NCBI GenBank assembly: GCA_001800315.1
Contig: MGVE01000007.1
Span: 1 to 64,000, forward strand
DNA from: Elusimicrobia bacterium RIFOXYA2_FULL_47_53
Lineage (GTDB): Bacteria > Elusimicrobiota > Endomicrobiia > Endomicrobiales > XYA2-FULL-47-53
Direction: 5' to 3'
DNA: 64,000 nt
The notes under the pieces are model-generated. The model had not been told where the DNA came from. It was given only the letters and a program-made list of their open reading frames with translations, and ran no database searches. Positions 26,942 to 35,014 of this stretch are shown in pieces; positions within the stretch are counted from its first letter, which is position 1; every line of letters starts with the position of its first letter. A program made the position numbers and the translations under genes.

Positions 26942-27161
26942 AAAATCTTAAACAAATTCTAATCAACAGGAATGTTGCCCGCCACTAAGTCTTAGGCGGG
27001 TCCGCTAATGATTCAGTGGCGGAAGCTGCGGAGACATATCAAGGAACAGTGCGACCAGCGGTATTATAACAAACCAGCGCTTTTTAGTCAAACAACCAAA
27101 AATTAAGCGAGTTAAACTGCGAAATCAGCAGAGCAAGCTCTGCGGCTACAAAAGACAAGAC

Positions 27162-27198
27162 GAATGGTTGTGAGACATCGGTTCAAATCCCGTCATTC
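27162..27198 (+). pseudogene. Possible tRNA-His remnant
   Basis: The plus strand carries GGTTCAAATCCCGT, a T-arm-like stretch identical over 14 nt to the intact tRNA-His, with GTTGTGAGA upstream recalling a His anticodon loop. Flanking GAATG and CATTC could pair as a short stem. The D-arm and most of the anticodon arm are missing and the T stem has a C-C mismatch. It may be a relic of a duplicated tRNA-His 3' end left by an integration event. The surrounding stretch 26942-27211 is otherwise non-coding, with a hairpin formed by CCGCCACT and AGTGGCGG. Confidence 0.35.
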
Positions 27199-27211
27199 AA
27201 AGAATCAAGAA

Positions 27212-27285
27212 TCGGGGAGGCGGGATTTGAACCCGCGACCTCCTGCTCCCAAAGCAGGCGCGCTAGCCAGCTACGCTACTCCCCG
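27212..27285 (-). tRNA. tRNA-Pro (TGG anticodon)
   Basis: Read on the minus strand: acceptor CGGGGAG/CTCCCCG with the C1:G72 pair typical of tRNA-Pro, discriminator A, anticodon stem CCTGC/GCAGG with loop TTTGGGA, and T-arm GCGGG TTCAAAT CCCGC. CCA is not encoded. Confidence 0.95.
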
Positions 27286-27646
27286 AATGCTTCATCTATG
27301 TCTAAGATTTCAATTGTGCTGTATTTCTTGCTTTGTCCGCCCAGGGTGCTCATGCCGACATTCGCCGAGACTGGCACCCCACGGGGCTCATGCCAACATT
27401 CGCCCGTTCCACTACTCGGCGCTGCCTATTCGCAGCGCCTGTCACAGGCTTCACTTTTAAGACATCCTCGCTCCGCTTCGGTGTCTGTTCGTGTCTCGTT
27501 TCGGCTGTTCGCCGAAACACTCACTGCTTCTCCCCGAATGATAAAATCTTAACTACGGGATTGCTTCGTCATATCCCTAACGGATACTCCTCGCAACGAC
27601 AGCAAAAAACGAATCCACGAGCCCCGCATGACTTACCTCTTACCGC
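27286..27646. other. Palindrome-rich non-coding stretch
   Basis: No gene. It contains perfect 8-bp hairpins at 27418-27439 (GGCGCTGC/GCAGCGCC) and 27498-27518 (GTTTCGGC/GCCGAAAC), and a near-direct repeat of CTCATGCC(G/A)ACATTCGCC. The 11-mer CTCCCCGAATG at 27530-27540 repeats the tRNA-Pro 5' end and flank at 27279-27289. The segment 27555-27605 resembles the right half of the dispersed palindromic repeat at 57271-57434. Confidence 0.6.
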
Positions 27647-28252
27647 TTACCCCCTACCCCTTATCACTGCCTTAATGAGTTTTTTCGCCTTTACAAGCGC
27701 CCTGCCCCTGTGGCTGATTTTATTCTTAGCTTCAAGGCTCATCTGGGCGAAAGTCTTTCCGGTTTTTTCAACAACGAAGACCGGGTCGTAGCCAAATCCG
27801 TTTTTTCCGGCCATTTTATCAGAAATATGCCCTTTAACCGTACCTTTTACGCAAAATATTTTGCCTTTTGGGTCGGAGAGCGCGATTACGGTGCTGAATA
27901 CCGCGCCTCTTTTTTTTGCCGGGACGCCTTTCATCAGGCGGAGCATTTTCCTGTTATTGTCTTTATAACTGCACTCCGGGCCGGCCCACCGCGCCGAATA
28001 AACCCCCGGTTCACCGTTAAGATGCTTTACCTCAAGGCCGGTATCGTCAGCCAGGGCCCACTTTTTTGTGCCCAGGGCGACCGTTCTCGCTTTCTTGGCG
28101 GCGTTTTCTTCCAGAGTATCGCCGTCCTCCTCCACCTCCGGCACATGGGCGAAATCAGAAACGCTGTGAATCTTTATTTCAAGGTCCCGGAGCAGGCGCT
28201 TTATCTCTTCAATTTTGTGCTTGTTGCGCGTCGCAAGTACTATTTCATCCAT
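27647..28252 (-). CDS. rdgB: XTP/dITP diphosphatase (RdgB/HAM1)
   Basis: 201 residues, the usual family length. It hydrolyses non-canonical purine nucleoside triphosphates (dITP, XTP) to monophosphates, keeping them out of DNA. Family motifs are clear: VLATRNKHKIEEIKRLL at the N terminus, EEDGDTLEENAAKKA, ADDTGLEV, PGVYSARWAG, GFGYDPVF, and K..ISHRGRAL at the end. Its start overlaps the rph stop region by 13 nt, so rph and rdgB are translationally linked, a pairing common in bacteria. Confidence 0.97.
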   Translation of the reverse strand: MDEIVLATRNKHKIEEIKRLLRDLEIKIHSVSDFAHVPEVEEDGDTLEENAAKKARTVALGTKKWALADDTGLEVKHLNGEPGVYSARWAGPECSYKDNNRKMLRLMKGVPAKKRGAVFSTVIALSDPKGKIFCVKGTVKGHISDKMAGKNGFGYDPVFVVEKTGKTFAQMSLEAKNKISHRGRALVKAKKLIKAVIRGRG

Positions 28253-28950
28253 CTGGATTTTCCGAGGGTTTTTTTCTGAATTTTTATTATTGATTTGATA
28301 GCCGAAGCGCCCATGTCTATGAGCGTATTCAGCTCTTTTCTTGTAAAAGCGTTCTGCCCTTCCGCGGTGCCCTGAACCTCAACTATTTTGCCCGTGCCGG
28401 TCATAACCAGGTTCATGTCCACATCGGCGCCGTTATCTTCTTCGGCGCAGAGGTCAAGTATTTTTCTGCCGCCTTTCATTCCCACGCTTACTGCTCCGAG
28501 ATATTCCTTTATAGGCCACTGGGAAACAGCGCCGCTCTTGTAGAGCTTTTCAACAGCCATGTAAAGAGCAATGAAAGCCCCGTTTACCGAAGTGGTTCTT
28601 GTGCCGCCGTCGGCCTTAATTACATCGCAGTCCAGCACTATGGAGCGTTTTCCGAGTTTTTCCAAATCAATTATTCCCCTGAGCGAACGGCCGATGAGGC
28701 GCGATATCTCCTGGCTTCTGCCTCCGCCGGCGCCGCGCTGGCGCGGTGTGCGCTCTTTTCCCGAGCGAGGAAGCATGGAATATTCAGCGGTGACCCAGCC
28801 GTGAGCCAAACCCTGCTTTTCTATAAACGGCGGGACTTTTTCCTCCACCGAGGCGACACAAAGCACCGTGGTCTCGCCCATGGAAATTAAGCAGGAACCT
28901 TCAGCGTGAGGAAGATAATTTTTAATTACTTTTATTTTGCGGGTTTTCAT
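28240..28950 (-). CDS. rph: Ribonuclease PH
   Basis: 236 residues. This phosphorolytic 3'-5' exoribonuclease trims tRNA 3' ends using phosphate. Features seen: GETTVLCVASVE, the phosphate-site region GWVTAEYSMLPRS...R, QEISRLIGRSLR, DCDVIKADGGTRTTSVNGAFIAL, and EVQGTAEG. It lies 13 nt from the valS stop and overlaps rdgB, so valS-rph-rdgB is probably one leftward unit. Confidence 0.97.
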   Translation of the reverse strand: MKTRKIKVIKNYLPHAEGSCLISMGETTVLCVASVEEKVPPFIEKQGLAHGWVTAEYSMLPRSGKERTPRQRGAGGGRSQEISRLIGRSLRGIIDLEKLGKRSIVLDCDVIKADGGTRTTSVNGAFIALYMAVEKLYKSGAVSQWPIKEYLGAVSVGMKGGRKILDLCAEEDNGADVDMNLVMTGTGKIVEVQGTAEGQNAFTRKELNTLIDMGASAIKSIIKIQKKTLGKSRWMK

Positions 28951-28963
28951 AAAATTCCTTTGG

Positions 28964-31720
28964 TTAATTTTTCAGCGATTTAATGTTGTCTTTGAGGCGC
29001 TCGGCTTTAAGCCTGGCGTCTTTTAGCCTTGTTCTTACCCTCTCAACCTCAACAGCGGGCGCTCTTTTGATAAAACCTTCGTTGGCGAGATTCTGCTCGC
29101 AGCGCTTTTCCTCGCCTTCGGCGTTGACAATCTCTTTTTCCAGGCGGGCTATCTCTTTTTCCAGGTCTATCAGCCCGGCGAGCGGCACGAAAATTTCAAC
29201 CCCGCGCACGACGGCTGTGGCCGACTGAGGCGGCCGCTCAACCGTACTGCCGATGTTTATCTCCTCAAGTTTCGCCAGCGCCTTTAAGTACGGCTGGTGA
29301 GCTTCCAGCACGGAGGAAGCGTCTTTTTCCGAGACATTAAAAATAACCTTAATGGGTTTTCCGGGCGGCACATTCATCTCGCTGCGAATGGTGCGGATAG
29401 CGCTTACCACATCCATTATAATTTGCATTTTCGCCAGCGAGTCCTTTTCCAGCTTTGCTTCGTCAAACTCCGGCCATTTATAGGTCATTATGCTTATTGA
29501 TTTTATCTGGCTGGGCGAACGAAGGAACTTGATGAGCGTCTGCCATATCTCCTCGGTAATAAACGGCATTATCGGGTGCATGAGCCTTAAGAATCCGCCG
29601 AGCACTTCTATTAATATTGAAAGGGCGACTTTTTTGGAGGCATCATCCTGTCCGTTAAGCCTTATTTTGGCTATCTCAATATACCAGTCGCAGTATTTGG
29701 ACCAGAAAAACTCGTAGAGAAGCCGCGCGGCCTGGTCTATGTCGTATTTTTCAAGCGAGCTTGTGACATCTTTTACCAGCTGTCTGTATTCCGAAAGAAT
29801 CCAGGTGTCGGCCAGCTCAAGCGGCCATATTGCCATATAACCCGGCTCCCAGAAAACGCTCTGAAGGTTCATAAGCACGAAACGGCTGGCGTTCCACATC
29901 TTGTTGGCGAAATTTCTCGCGCCCAGGAAAGAATCGTCGGAAAGCTGCATATCGCGTCCGGGAGCTGCGCTCTGCGAAAGAGAAAACCTGAGGGCGTCGG
30001 TGCCGTATTTTTTCATGACGCCGAGCGGGTCTATGACATTGCCGAGCGATTTGGACATTTTCTTGCCGGATTTGTCGCGCACAATACCGTGAATATACAC
30101 TTCGCTGAAAGGAATATTGTTCATAAACTCAAGGCCCATCTGAACCATTCTCGCGACCCAGAGATAAAGTATCTCGTGGCCAGTTACAAGCACCGAGGTC
30201 GGATAGTAATAGGACAAATCTGAAATCTGAGATTTGAAATCTGAGATTTGAGATTCCTTGCCGTTTGGCCAGCCGAAAACGCTGAAAGGCCACAAGGCTG
30301 AGGAAAACCAGGTGTCAAGAACATCGGGATCCTGTTCAACGGCGCCGCCGCAGTTCGGGCATTTTTCAAGCGGAACCGCCGAAGCGACAGGCTTGCAGGG
30401 TTTGCCGTCTTTGCCTTTTTCTGATTTGCAGTAGTAAACGGGAATCCGGTGGCCCCACCAGATCTGGCGGCTTATGCACCAGTCCTTAAGGTTTTCAAGC
30501 CACAGCAGGTACGGTTTTTCCCAGGAAGCGGGATAAAATTTCAGTTTGCCGTCCGTAACGGCCTTCATGGCGCGTTTGGACATATCTTCAACTTTCAGAA
30601 ACCACTGCTCCGATATTAACGGCTCTATAACCGTGTCGCAGCGGTAGCAATGCCCTATTGAATGCGGGTGCTGAGCTGTTTCCAGCAGGAGGCCCTGCGC
30701 CTCAAGATCTTCAAGAACGGCCTTTCTGGCGGCGTACCTGTCTAAGCCGGCGTATTTCGCTCCGGCCTCGGGAGTCATCGCGCCTTTGGTATCAATTACG
30801 ACGATCATCGGGAGCTTGCTGCGCTGAGCTATATCAAAGTCCGTCGGGTCGTGCGCGGGCGTAACCTTTACGGCCCCCGTGCCGAAAGTTGCGTCTACCG
30901 CTTCGTCGGCCACAATGGGTATTTCTCTTTGAGTCAGGGGAAGCAGAATGGTTCTTCCGACAAGTTTTTTATACCGTTTGTCTTTCGGGTTTACCGCCAC
31001 GGCCGTATCGCCGAGCATTGTTTCAGGACGGGTGGTTGCCACGACCAGGTGCTCTTTTTCAGCCGCGGCCTTCTTGCCTTTGGAAGGTTTCTGCGGCTTT
31101 ATCTCGTATTTAATGTGCCAGAGCTTGCCTATCTCCTCTTCGTGCTCCACCTCAATATCCGAAAGCGCCGTCTGACAGCGGGGGCACCAGTTGACCAGCC
31201 TTTTTCCCCTGTAAATAAGCCCCTTGTTATAGAGTTCCACGAAGGCCGTCATAACGGCCTTTGAGCAGACCTCGTCCATGGTAAAACGGGTTCTGGACCA
31301 GTCCAGAGAACAGCCGAGTTTTTTAAGCTGGTTTAAAATGGTATCTCCGGATTCCTTGCGCCAGCTCCACATGCGCTCAAGAAATTTATCGCGGCCGAGC
31401 TTGTGCCTGTTTGTTCCCTCGCTTAAAAGCAGTTTTTCCACCACATTCTGAGTCGCAATCCCGCCGTGGTCGGTGCCGGGAACCCAGAGCGCGTTACAGC
31501 CCTGCATTCTGCGGAAACGGATTATGATATCCTGAAGCGTATTGTTTAAGGCATGCCCCATATGAAGCACGCCGGTTACATTAGGCGGAGGAATGACAAT
31601 GGTAAAAGGCTTCTGGCCGTCTTTGGGAAGCGATGAAAACTGGCTGTTTTTCTGCCAGAAATCATACAATTTATCTTCCACTTTCTCGGGTTCGTAAACT
31701 TTGGGGATCTCAATTTCCAT
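28964..31720 (-). CDS. valS: Valyl-tRNA synthetase
   Basis: 918 residues from the ATG at 31720 (MEIEIPKVYEPEKVEDKLYDFW), preferred over a 24-residue upstream extension because family members begin here and AAAGGT precedes it. Class I signatures are HMGH in PPPNVTGVLHMGHALN and KMSKS in SGKKMSKSLGNVID. The CP1 editing domain has ATTRPETMLGDTAVAV, and the C-terminal arm is a coiled coil (ARLEKEIVNAEGEEKRCEQNL). Odd: between FGWPNGK and YYYPTSVLVTGHE it carries a repetitive peptide (SQISDFKSQISDL) encoded by an imperfect DNA repeat near 30215-30255, not expected in the family. Housekeeping, essential. Confidence 0.97.
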   Translation of the reverse strand: MEIEIPKVYEPEKVEDKLYDFWQKNSQFSSLPKDGQKPFTIVIPPPNVTGVLHMGHALNNTLQDIIIRFRRMQGCNALWVPGTDHGGIATQNVVEKLLLSEGTNRHKLGRDKFLERMWSWRKESGDTILNQLKKLGCSLDWSRTRFTMDEVCSKAVMTAFVELYNKGLIYRGKRLVNWCPRCQTALSDIEVEHEEEIGKLWHIKYEIKPQKPSKGKKAAAEKEHLVVATTRPETMLGDTAVAVNPKDKRYKKLVGRTILLPLTQREIPIVADEAVDATFGTGAVKVTPAHDPTDFDIAQRSKLPMIVVIDTKGAMTPEAGAKYAGLDRYAARKAVLEDLEAQGLLLETAQHPHSIGHCYRCDTVIEPLISEQWFLKVEDMSKRAMKAVTDGKLKFYPASWEKPYLLWLENLKDWCISRQIWWGHRIPVYYCKSEKGKDGKPCKPVASAVPLEKCPNCGGAVEQDPDVLDTWFSSALWPFSVFGWPNGKESQISDFKSQISDLSYYYPTSVLVTGHEILYLWVARMVQMGLEFMNNIPFSEVYIHGIVRDKSGKKMSKSLGNVIDPLGVMKKYGTDALRFSLSQSAAPGRDMQLSDDSFLGARNFANKMWNASRFVLMNLQSVFWEPGYMAIWPLELADTWILSEYRQLVKDVTSSLEKYDIDQAARLLYEFFWSKYCDWYIEIAKIRLNGQDDASKKVALSILIEVLGGFLRLMHPIMPFITEEIWQTLIKFLRSPSQIKSISIMTYKWPEFDEAKLEKDSLAKMQIIMDVVSAIRTIRSEMNVPPGKPIKVIFNVSEKDASSVLEAHQPYLKALAKLEEINIGSTVERPPQSATAVVRGVEIFVPLAGLIDLEKEIARLEKEIVNAEGEEKRCEQNLANEGFIKRAPAVEVERVRTRLKDARLKAERLKDNIKSLKN

Positions 31721-31802
31721 GATTATTACCTTTAGCGGCAGACAACGCCGGAAGTAGAGTGGTATAATAGCAAAACTAAATGGTTTTATCAAGAAAAATC
31801 GC

Positions 31803-31831
31803 TTGACAATGCCGGTATTATGTGTTATAAG
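31803..31831 (+). promoter_or_regulatory. Consensus sigma-70 promoter for the M23 peptidase gene
   Basis: TTGACA (31803-31808), a 17-bp spacer and TATAAG (31826-31831) match the housekeeping consensus. It lies 60 bp before the ATG at 31892 in the gap between divergent valS and the peptidase gene. Confidence 0.7.
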
Positions 31832-31891
31832 ATATTGTCAAAATTGTCTGAAATTTATGAGTCAAACCGGTAAATTGAAACACCAAAAACC

Positions 31892-32821
31892 ATGAAAATC
31901 TTTAAAACGGCAAAAAAAGAGCTTAAAAGGCATTTAACGGTAATGTTTATCCCGCATAACACGCTAAAACCCGTGAGGATAAGCTTTACTTTTTCTTTTT
32001 TGATTTTTTTGGTCGGCTGCTGGACCGGGCTTACTATCTGGGCCGGCTATATTTCCGGCAGGCACATAGATTACTGGAAAATTAAGGCCGACAACGAAAT
32101 AATGAAGGTGAAGGTCGGCTTTTTCGCCAAAGAGGTAAAAAAATCGCAGGAGATGCTTGACCAGGTTAAGGAAACCGATATACAGATAAGGTCCCTGCTT
32201 GATATGAAATCCAAAAAAGATATCATTGAGAGCGACGGAAAGGGCGGGCCCACGAAATTAGACAAAGACTACCTGAGCAAATACATCTCCGGCAAAATAT
32301 TTGAGTTGAGCCAGCCCGAGATTTACGGCCAGACCTCGGCGCTGCAGAAAGAAACCACCAACCGCCTTAAAAGCTATAAAGAAGTTATTGACTATGTGGA
32401 AAACCAGCGTTCGCTTTTTAAATCAACACCCAACTACTGGCCCTGCCTGGGGCATGTGACTTCCCAATTCGGCTACAGGATCCACCCTATCTACGACGAC
32501 AACGAATTTCATTCCGGCCTTGATATAGCCAACGAAAAAAACACGCCAATCTATGCTACCGCCTTCGGAACCGTGAAACTCTGCGACTGGCTTCCCGGCT
32601 ACGGCAGGCTCGTGATTCTTGACAACGGCCACGGCTACGCGACCTACTACGGGCACATGCAGAAAATTATGGTGAAGGCCGGAGACCATGTAAAACGCGG
32701 CCAGCTGATAGGCCTTATGGGCGATACCGGCACCTCCACAGGCTACCACCTTCACTACGAGATCCAGTATAACGGGAAAGCGATTAACCCGGTCAGATTC
32801 CTCAAAAAACAGCAGCTATAA
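31892..32821 (+). CDS. Membrane-anchored M23 (LytM-type) peptidoglycan endopeptidase
   Basis: 309 residues. A basic N terminus and one membrane helix (ISFTFSFLIFLVGCWTGLTIW, ~32-52) are followed by a coiled-coil region (~70-110) and a C-terminal M23 domain (~195-305). The zinc ligands are present: H in HSGLDIA (HxxxD), and HLHYE (HxH) near the end, with YGH and GQLIGLMGDTG typical of the family. Catalytically competent M23 enzymes cut peptide cross-links in peptidoglycan. The bactofilin gene follows after 21 bp, and this pairing is common where bactofilin positions a cell-shape endopeptidase. No clear SD is seen. Confidence 0.92.
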   Translation: MKIFKTAKKELKRHLTVMFIPHNTLKPVRISFTFSFLIFLVGCWTGLTIWAGYISGRHIDYWKIKADNEIMKVKVGFFAKEVKKSQEMLDQVKETDIQIRSLLDMKSKKDIIESDGKGGPTKLDKDYLSKYISGKIFELSQPEIYGQTSALQKETTNRLKSYKEVIDYVENQRSLFKSTPNYWPCLGHVTSQFGYRIHPIYDDNEFHSGLDIANEKNTPIYATAFGTVKLCDWLPGYGRLVILDNGHGYATYYGHMQKIMVKAGDHVKRGQLIGLMGDTGTSTGYHLHYEIQYNGKAINPVRFLKKQQL

Positions 32822-32842
32822 TTTTTAACAAGAGAGGCGCTT

Positions 32843-33235
32843 ATGTTCACGAAAAAGAAAGAAAACGATTTCGGGGTTTTAGAAACGGTTATAGGGCCGG
32901 AAAGCGTTCTGCAGGGCACAATTCGTTCCAAGAATTCCGTGCGCATTGACGGAAAACTTGAAGGCGAGATAGCGGAAGCCAACGGCGTTATCGTAGGCGA
33001 GAAGGGACAGGTTCAGGGCGATATTAAAGCCAGGACGGTTATTGTCGGAGGCAAGGTCACCGGAAATGTGACCGCCACGCATAACCTTGAGATACAGTCA
33101 AAAGCTCAGGTCTACGGAGACCTGCATTCCGCGCTTCTAACTATAGGCGAAGGCGCCACCTTTGAAGGAAACTGCGTGATGTCAACCGAAAAAGATAAAG
33201 TTATTGAAATGGATGTGGAGTCCAGAAGGCGATAG
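32843..33235 (+). CDS. Bactofilin
   Basis: 130 residues. The central beta-helical bactofilin (DUF583) domain is clear: SVLQGTIRSKNSVRIDGKLEGEI, VIVGEKGQVQGDIKARTVIVGGKVTGNV, VYGDLHSALLTIGEGATFEGNC. Short polar tails flank it. Bactofilins polymerise without nucleotide into membrane-associated filaments. Its place just after the M23 peptidase suggests a scaffold for local cell-wall remodelling. It is preceded by AAGAGAGG. Confidence 0.95.
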   Translation: MFTKKKENDFGVLETVIGPESVLQGTIRSKNSVRIDGKLEGEIAEANGVIVGEKGQVQGDIKARTVIVGGKVTGNVTATHNLEIQSKAQVYGDLHSALLTIGEGATFEGNCVMSTEKDKVIEMDVESRRR

Positions 33236-33265
33236 GCTTTCCGGGTTTCCCCCATTATAAAAAAC

Positions 33266-33295
33266 GCAGCCTGAATATTTGAGGGCTGCTTTTTT
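33266..33295. terminator. Bidirectional intrinsic terminator
   Basis: Stem GCAGCC/GGCTGC (33266-33271 and 33284-33289) followed by TTTTTT on the plus strand and preceded by AAAAAA, so it works for both the bactofilin transcript and the converging AEC transporter transcript. Confidence 0.8.
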
Positions 33296-33298
33296 ATT

Positions 33299-34180
33299 TC
33301 ACTTTACAAAATAGGCTATGGCGGGAAGGATGATTATCCAGAAAAGAGTTCCGACAAATACCGAGGCCGCCGCGAATTCCGTATCGGCGCGGTAGCGTTC
33401 AGCAAAAATATAGTTGTTAACAGCCGACGGCATGGCCGCCGTAATCAGACAGACATACAAAGGCGCGCCTTTAAGCCTGAGCAGATATGCCGCCAGCAAA
33501 GCTATTATAAACCCGCCGAAAATCCTTAACGCCGAACCTTTAACAGCCAGAAAAGCGATATTTTTCTTTATGTACCCCAGCCTGAACCCCGTAAAAAAAA
33601 GCATGGCCGGAAGCGCTATAAGCGAAACAATTCCCGAAGCCTGCCTTGCGACGGACGGAGCTTCCACCCTGAAAACATTCAGCGCCAGCGCGAAAACCAC
33701 GGCATAGATAACCGGGATTTCAAATATCTCCGAGGCGCGCTTTTGGCTTGAAACCATCCAGATGCCCAGCGTAAAGGTAAATATGGTGTTGACTGTGTTA
33801 AAAATAATCGTGTAGGTCGCGCCGTCGGAACCCCAGAGCACCGTATTAAGCGGTATGGCAAGATAAGCGGAATTCATGAATATCTCCGGCAAAGCGTAAG
33901 ACCTGAAAGACAGCTTCTCGCGCCTGACCCACGCCAACGCGAGCAGGCTGCCCCCCAATATAACGGCCGAAGCTACAGCGGCGGTAGACAGAGCGTCCTG
34001 GAATGAAACCGGGTTTGTCCACACGGAGAGAAAAATGTAGGCGGGGATAAGGGCAAACAGGGCGAAATCAACGAAACCTACGGCAATTTTATCAATCCAG
34101 GACCAGCCCAGCCGGCTTGCCGCGAATCCTAAGGCTATATACAAAAACACCTTGGTTAAAAGCATTATACCTATATGCAT
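33299..34180 (-). CDS. AEC-family (auxin efflux carrier-like) permease
   Basis: 293 residues, almost entirely membrane helices (about ten). Family features include an N-terminal LLTKVFLYIALGFAAS and a C-terminal half with LPAMLFFTGFRLGY and ITAAMPSAVNNYIFAERY, the latter resembling the conserved P-x-x-x-N region. Bacterial AEC proteins carry small organic acids such as malate or malonate; the substrate here cannot be read from sequence. It stands alone, ending at the bidirectional terminator. Confidence 0.85.
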   Translation of the reverse strand: MHIGIMLLTKVFLYIALGFAASRLGWSWIDKIAVGFVDFALFALIPAYIFLSVWTNPVSFQDALSTAAVASAVILGGSLLALAWVRREKLSFRSYALPEIFMNSAYLAIPLNTVLWGSDGATYTIIFNTVNTIFTFTLGIWMVSSQKRASEIFEIPVIYAVVFALALNVFRVEAPSVARQASGIVSLIALPAMLFFTGFRLGYIKKNIAFLAVKGSALRIFGGFIIALLAAYLLRLKGAPLYVCLITAAMPSAVNNYIFAERYRADTEFAAASVFVGTLFWIIILPAIAYFVK

Positions 34181-34199
34181 TCGGCTGATTTCCCTCTTA

Positions 34200-34229
34200 T
34201 AACTTTCTTTGGGCGCGCAAAGAAAGTTA
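34200..34229. repeat. Perfect 12-bp inverted repeat
   Basis: TAACTTTCTTTG at 34200-34211 and CAAAGAAAGTTA at 34218-34229, loop of 6 nt (GGCGCG). A dispersed palindrome of this form occurs in many bacterial genomes (recalled, not searched). It lies just upstream of the AEC gene. Confidence 0.7.
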
Positions 34230-34310
34230 ATAAAGAAACGCGCGACGCCTCACCATCTCGGCGTCCTCATAACAGTCCGCACTTATTCGTGCGGACATTC
34301 GCCAGCACGA

Positions 34311-34411
34311 GCTATTCGCAAAAGTATTTTAGGCAGTCTTGCAAACTCCCTGCCTGTCGGCAGGTCAAACAGGCAAGACTGAAGACCTCCAAAAATACTT
34401 TTACTCATAGC
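34311..34411. repeat. 101-bp nested fold-back
   Basis: Outer arms GCTAT..AAAAGTATTTT (34311-34330) and AAAATACTTTT..ATAGC (34392-34411), a middle stem CAGTCTTGC/GCAAGACTG, and an inner hairpin CCTGCC/GGCAGG. The nested symmetry suggests a small transposable or REP-type unit. Confidence 0.65.
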
Positions 34412-34518
34412 CGGCTCTAAGGGGTATGAAAACAAAAAGACCCATAAGGGCTTAAAATCACAAAACCAGTCCGTCATACTGATCTCCCGAAGGGAGAGAA
34501 GTATCTCGCTTTGCCGTC

Positions 34519-34948
34519 ATTCCAGAAAGCTTCTGTCTGGAATCCAGAAGTAAACAAAGGTCTGGATCCCAGACTACTACCTCTGGGATGACGACACAGA
34601 AAAATATGCCATTCCTGCACCCGATTGCGGCATTTGAAGGCAAGCTCCAGCAGGGATCCAGAAAAACCTCTGGATACCAGCTTCCGCTGGTATGACGACA
34701 CGAAGAAGTCCGCGCCGTTTACTTATTACTTACAACTTAAAACTTATAACTTAAAATGTTCAGGGTGACTTTTCCTGCCTGGTAAAATCTTCACCGTCAT
34801 GCCCAGGCGCTATCTGAGGATTACGCTGATTCTATTAAATTTGATTTTATTAATCAATTTTGGTAACATTCCCTAATCTTCAGATAGAGTCAGAGTCGGG
34901 AATAACTTTTGTCAGCATAATGGATCCCCGACAGAAGCATTCGGGGAT
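34519..34948. repeat. Four copies of a GGAT-hairpin-GATGAC type palindrome
   Basis: Four 8-bp-arm hairpins: 34519-34543 (ATTCCAGA/TCTGGAAT), 34566-34589 (ATCCCAGA/TCTGGGAT), 34674-34693 (ATACCAGC/GCTGGTAT) and 34924-34948 (ATCCCCGA/TCGGGGAT). The last three are preceded by TGG and followed by GA. Arms differ but stay complementary, so pairing is conserved while sequence drifts. Confidence 0.65.
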
Positions 34949-35014
34949 GACAGGCCCTCACGGGAGGATTGGTAACATTCCTTACCGTAAAGCAAAATTC
35001 CGGAGGAACAATAA

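Larger units (their letters stand above)
34181..35014. other. 830-bp intergenic mosaic of palindromic repeats
   Basis: No gene can be supported. It holds at least six inverted-repeat units of different families (annotated separately where clear), a GTCCGCAC/GTGCGGAC hairpin near 34275-34296, and a 21-nt match (34481-34501) to the repeat element at 57318-57338. The last part carries the SD (CCGGAGGAAC) of the next gene. Confidence 0.7.

Noticed and set aside
27164-27791. Overlapping open frames of 84-152 codons on the plus strand
   Set aside because: They cross tRNA-Pro antisense, palindromic DNA and the rdgB 3' end; no family pattern and no SD.
34458-34701. Two short minus-strand frames in the 34.2-35.0 kb gap
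   Set aside because: They translate the hairpin repeats; matching pieces arise from the repeat units rather than from a protein.
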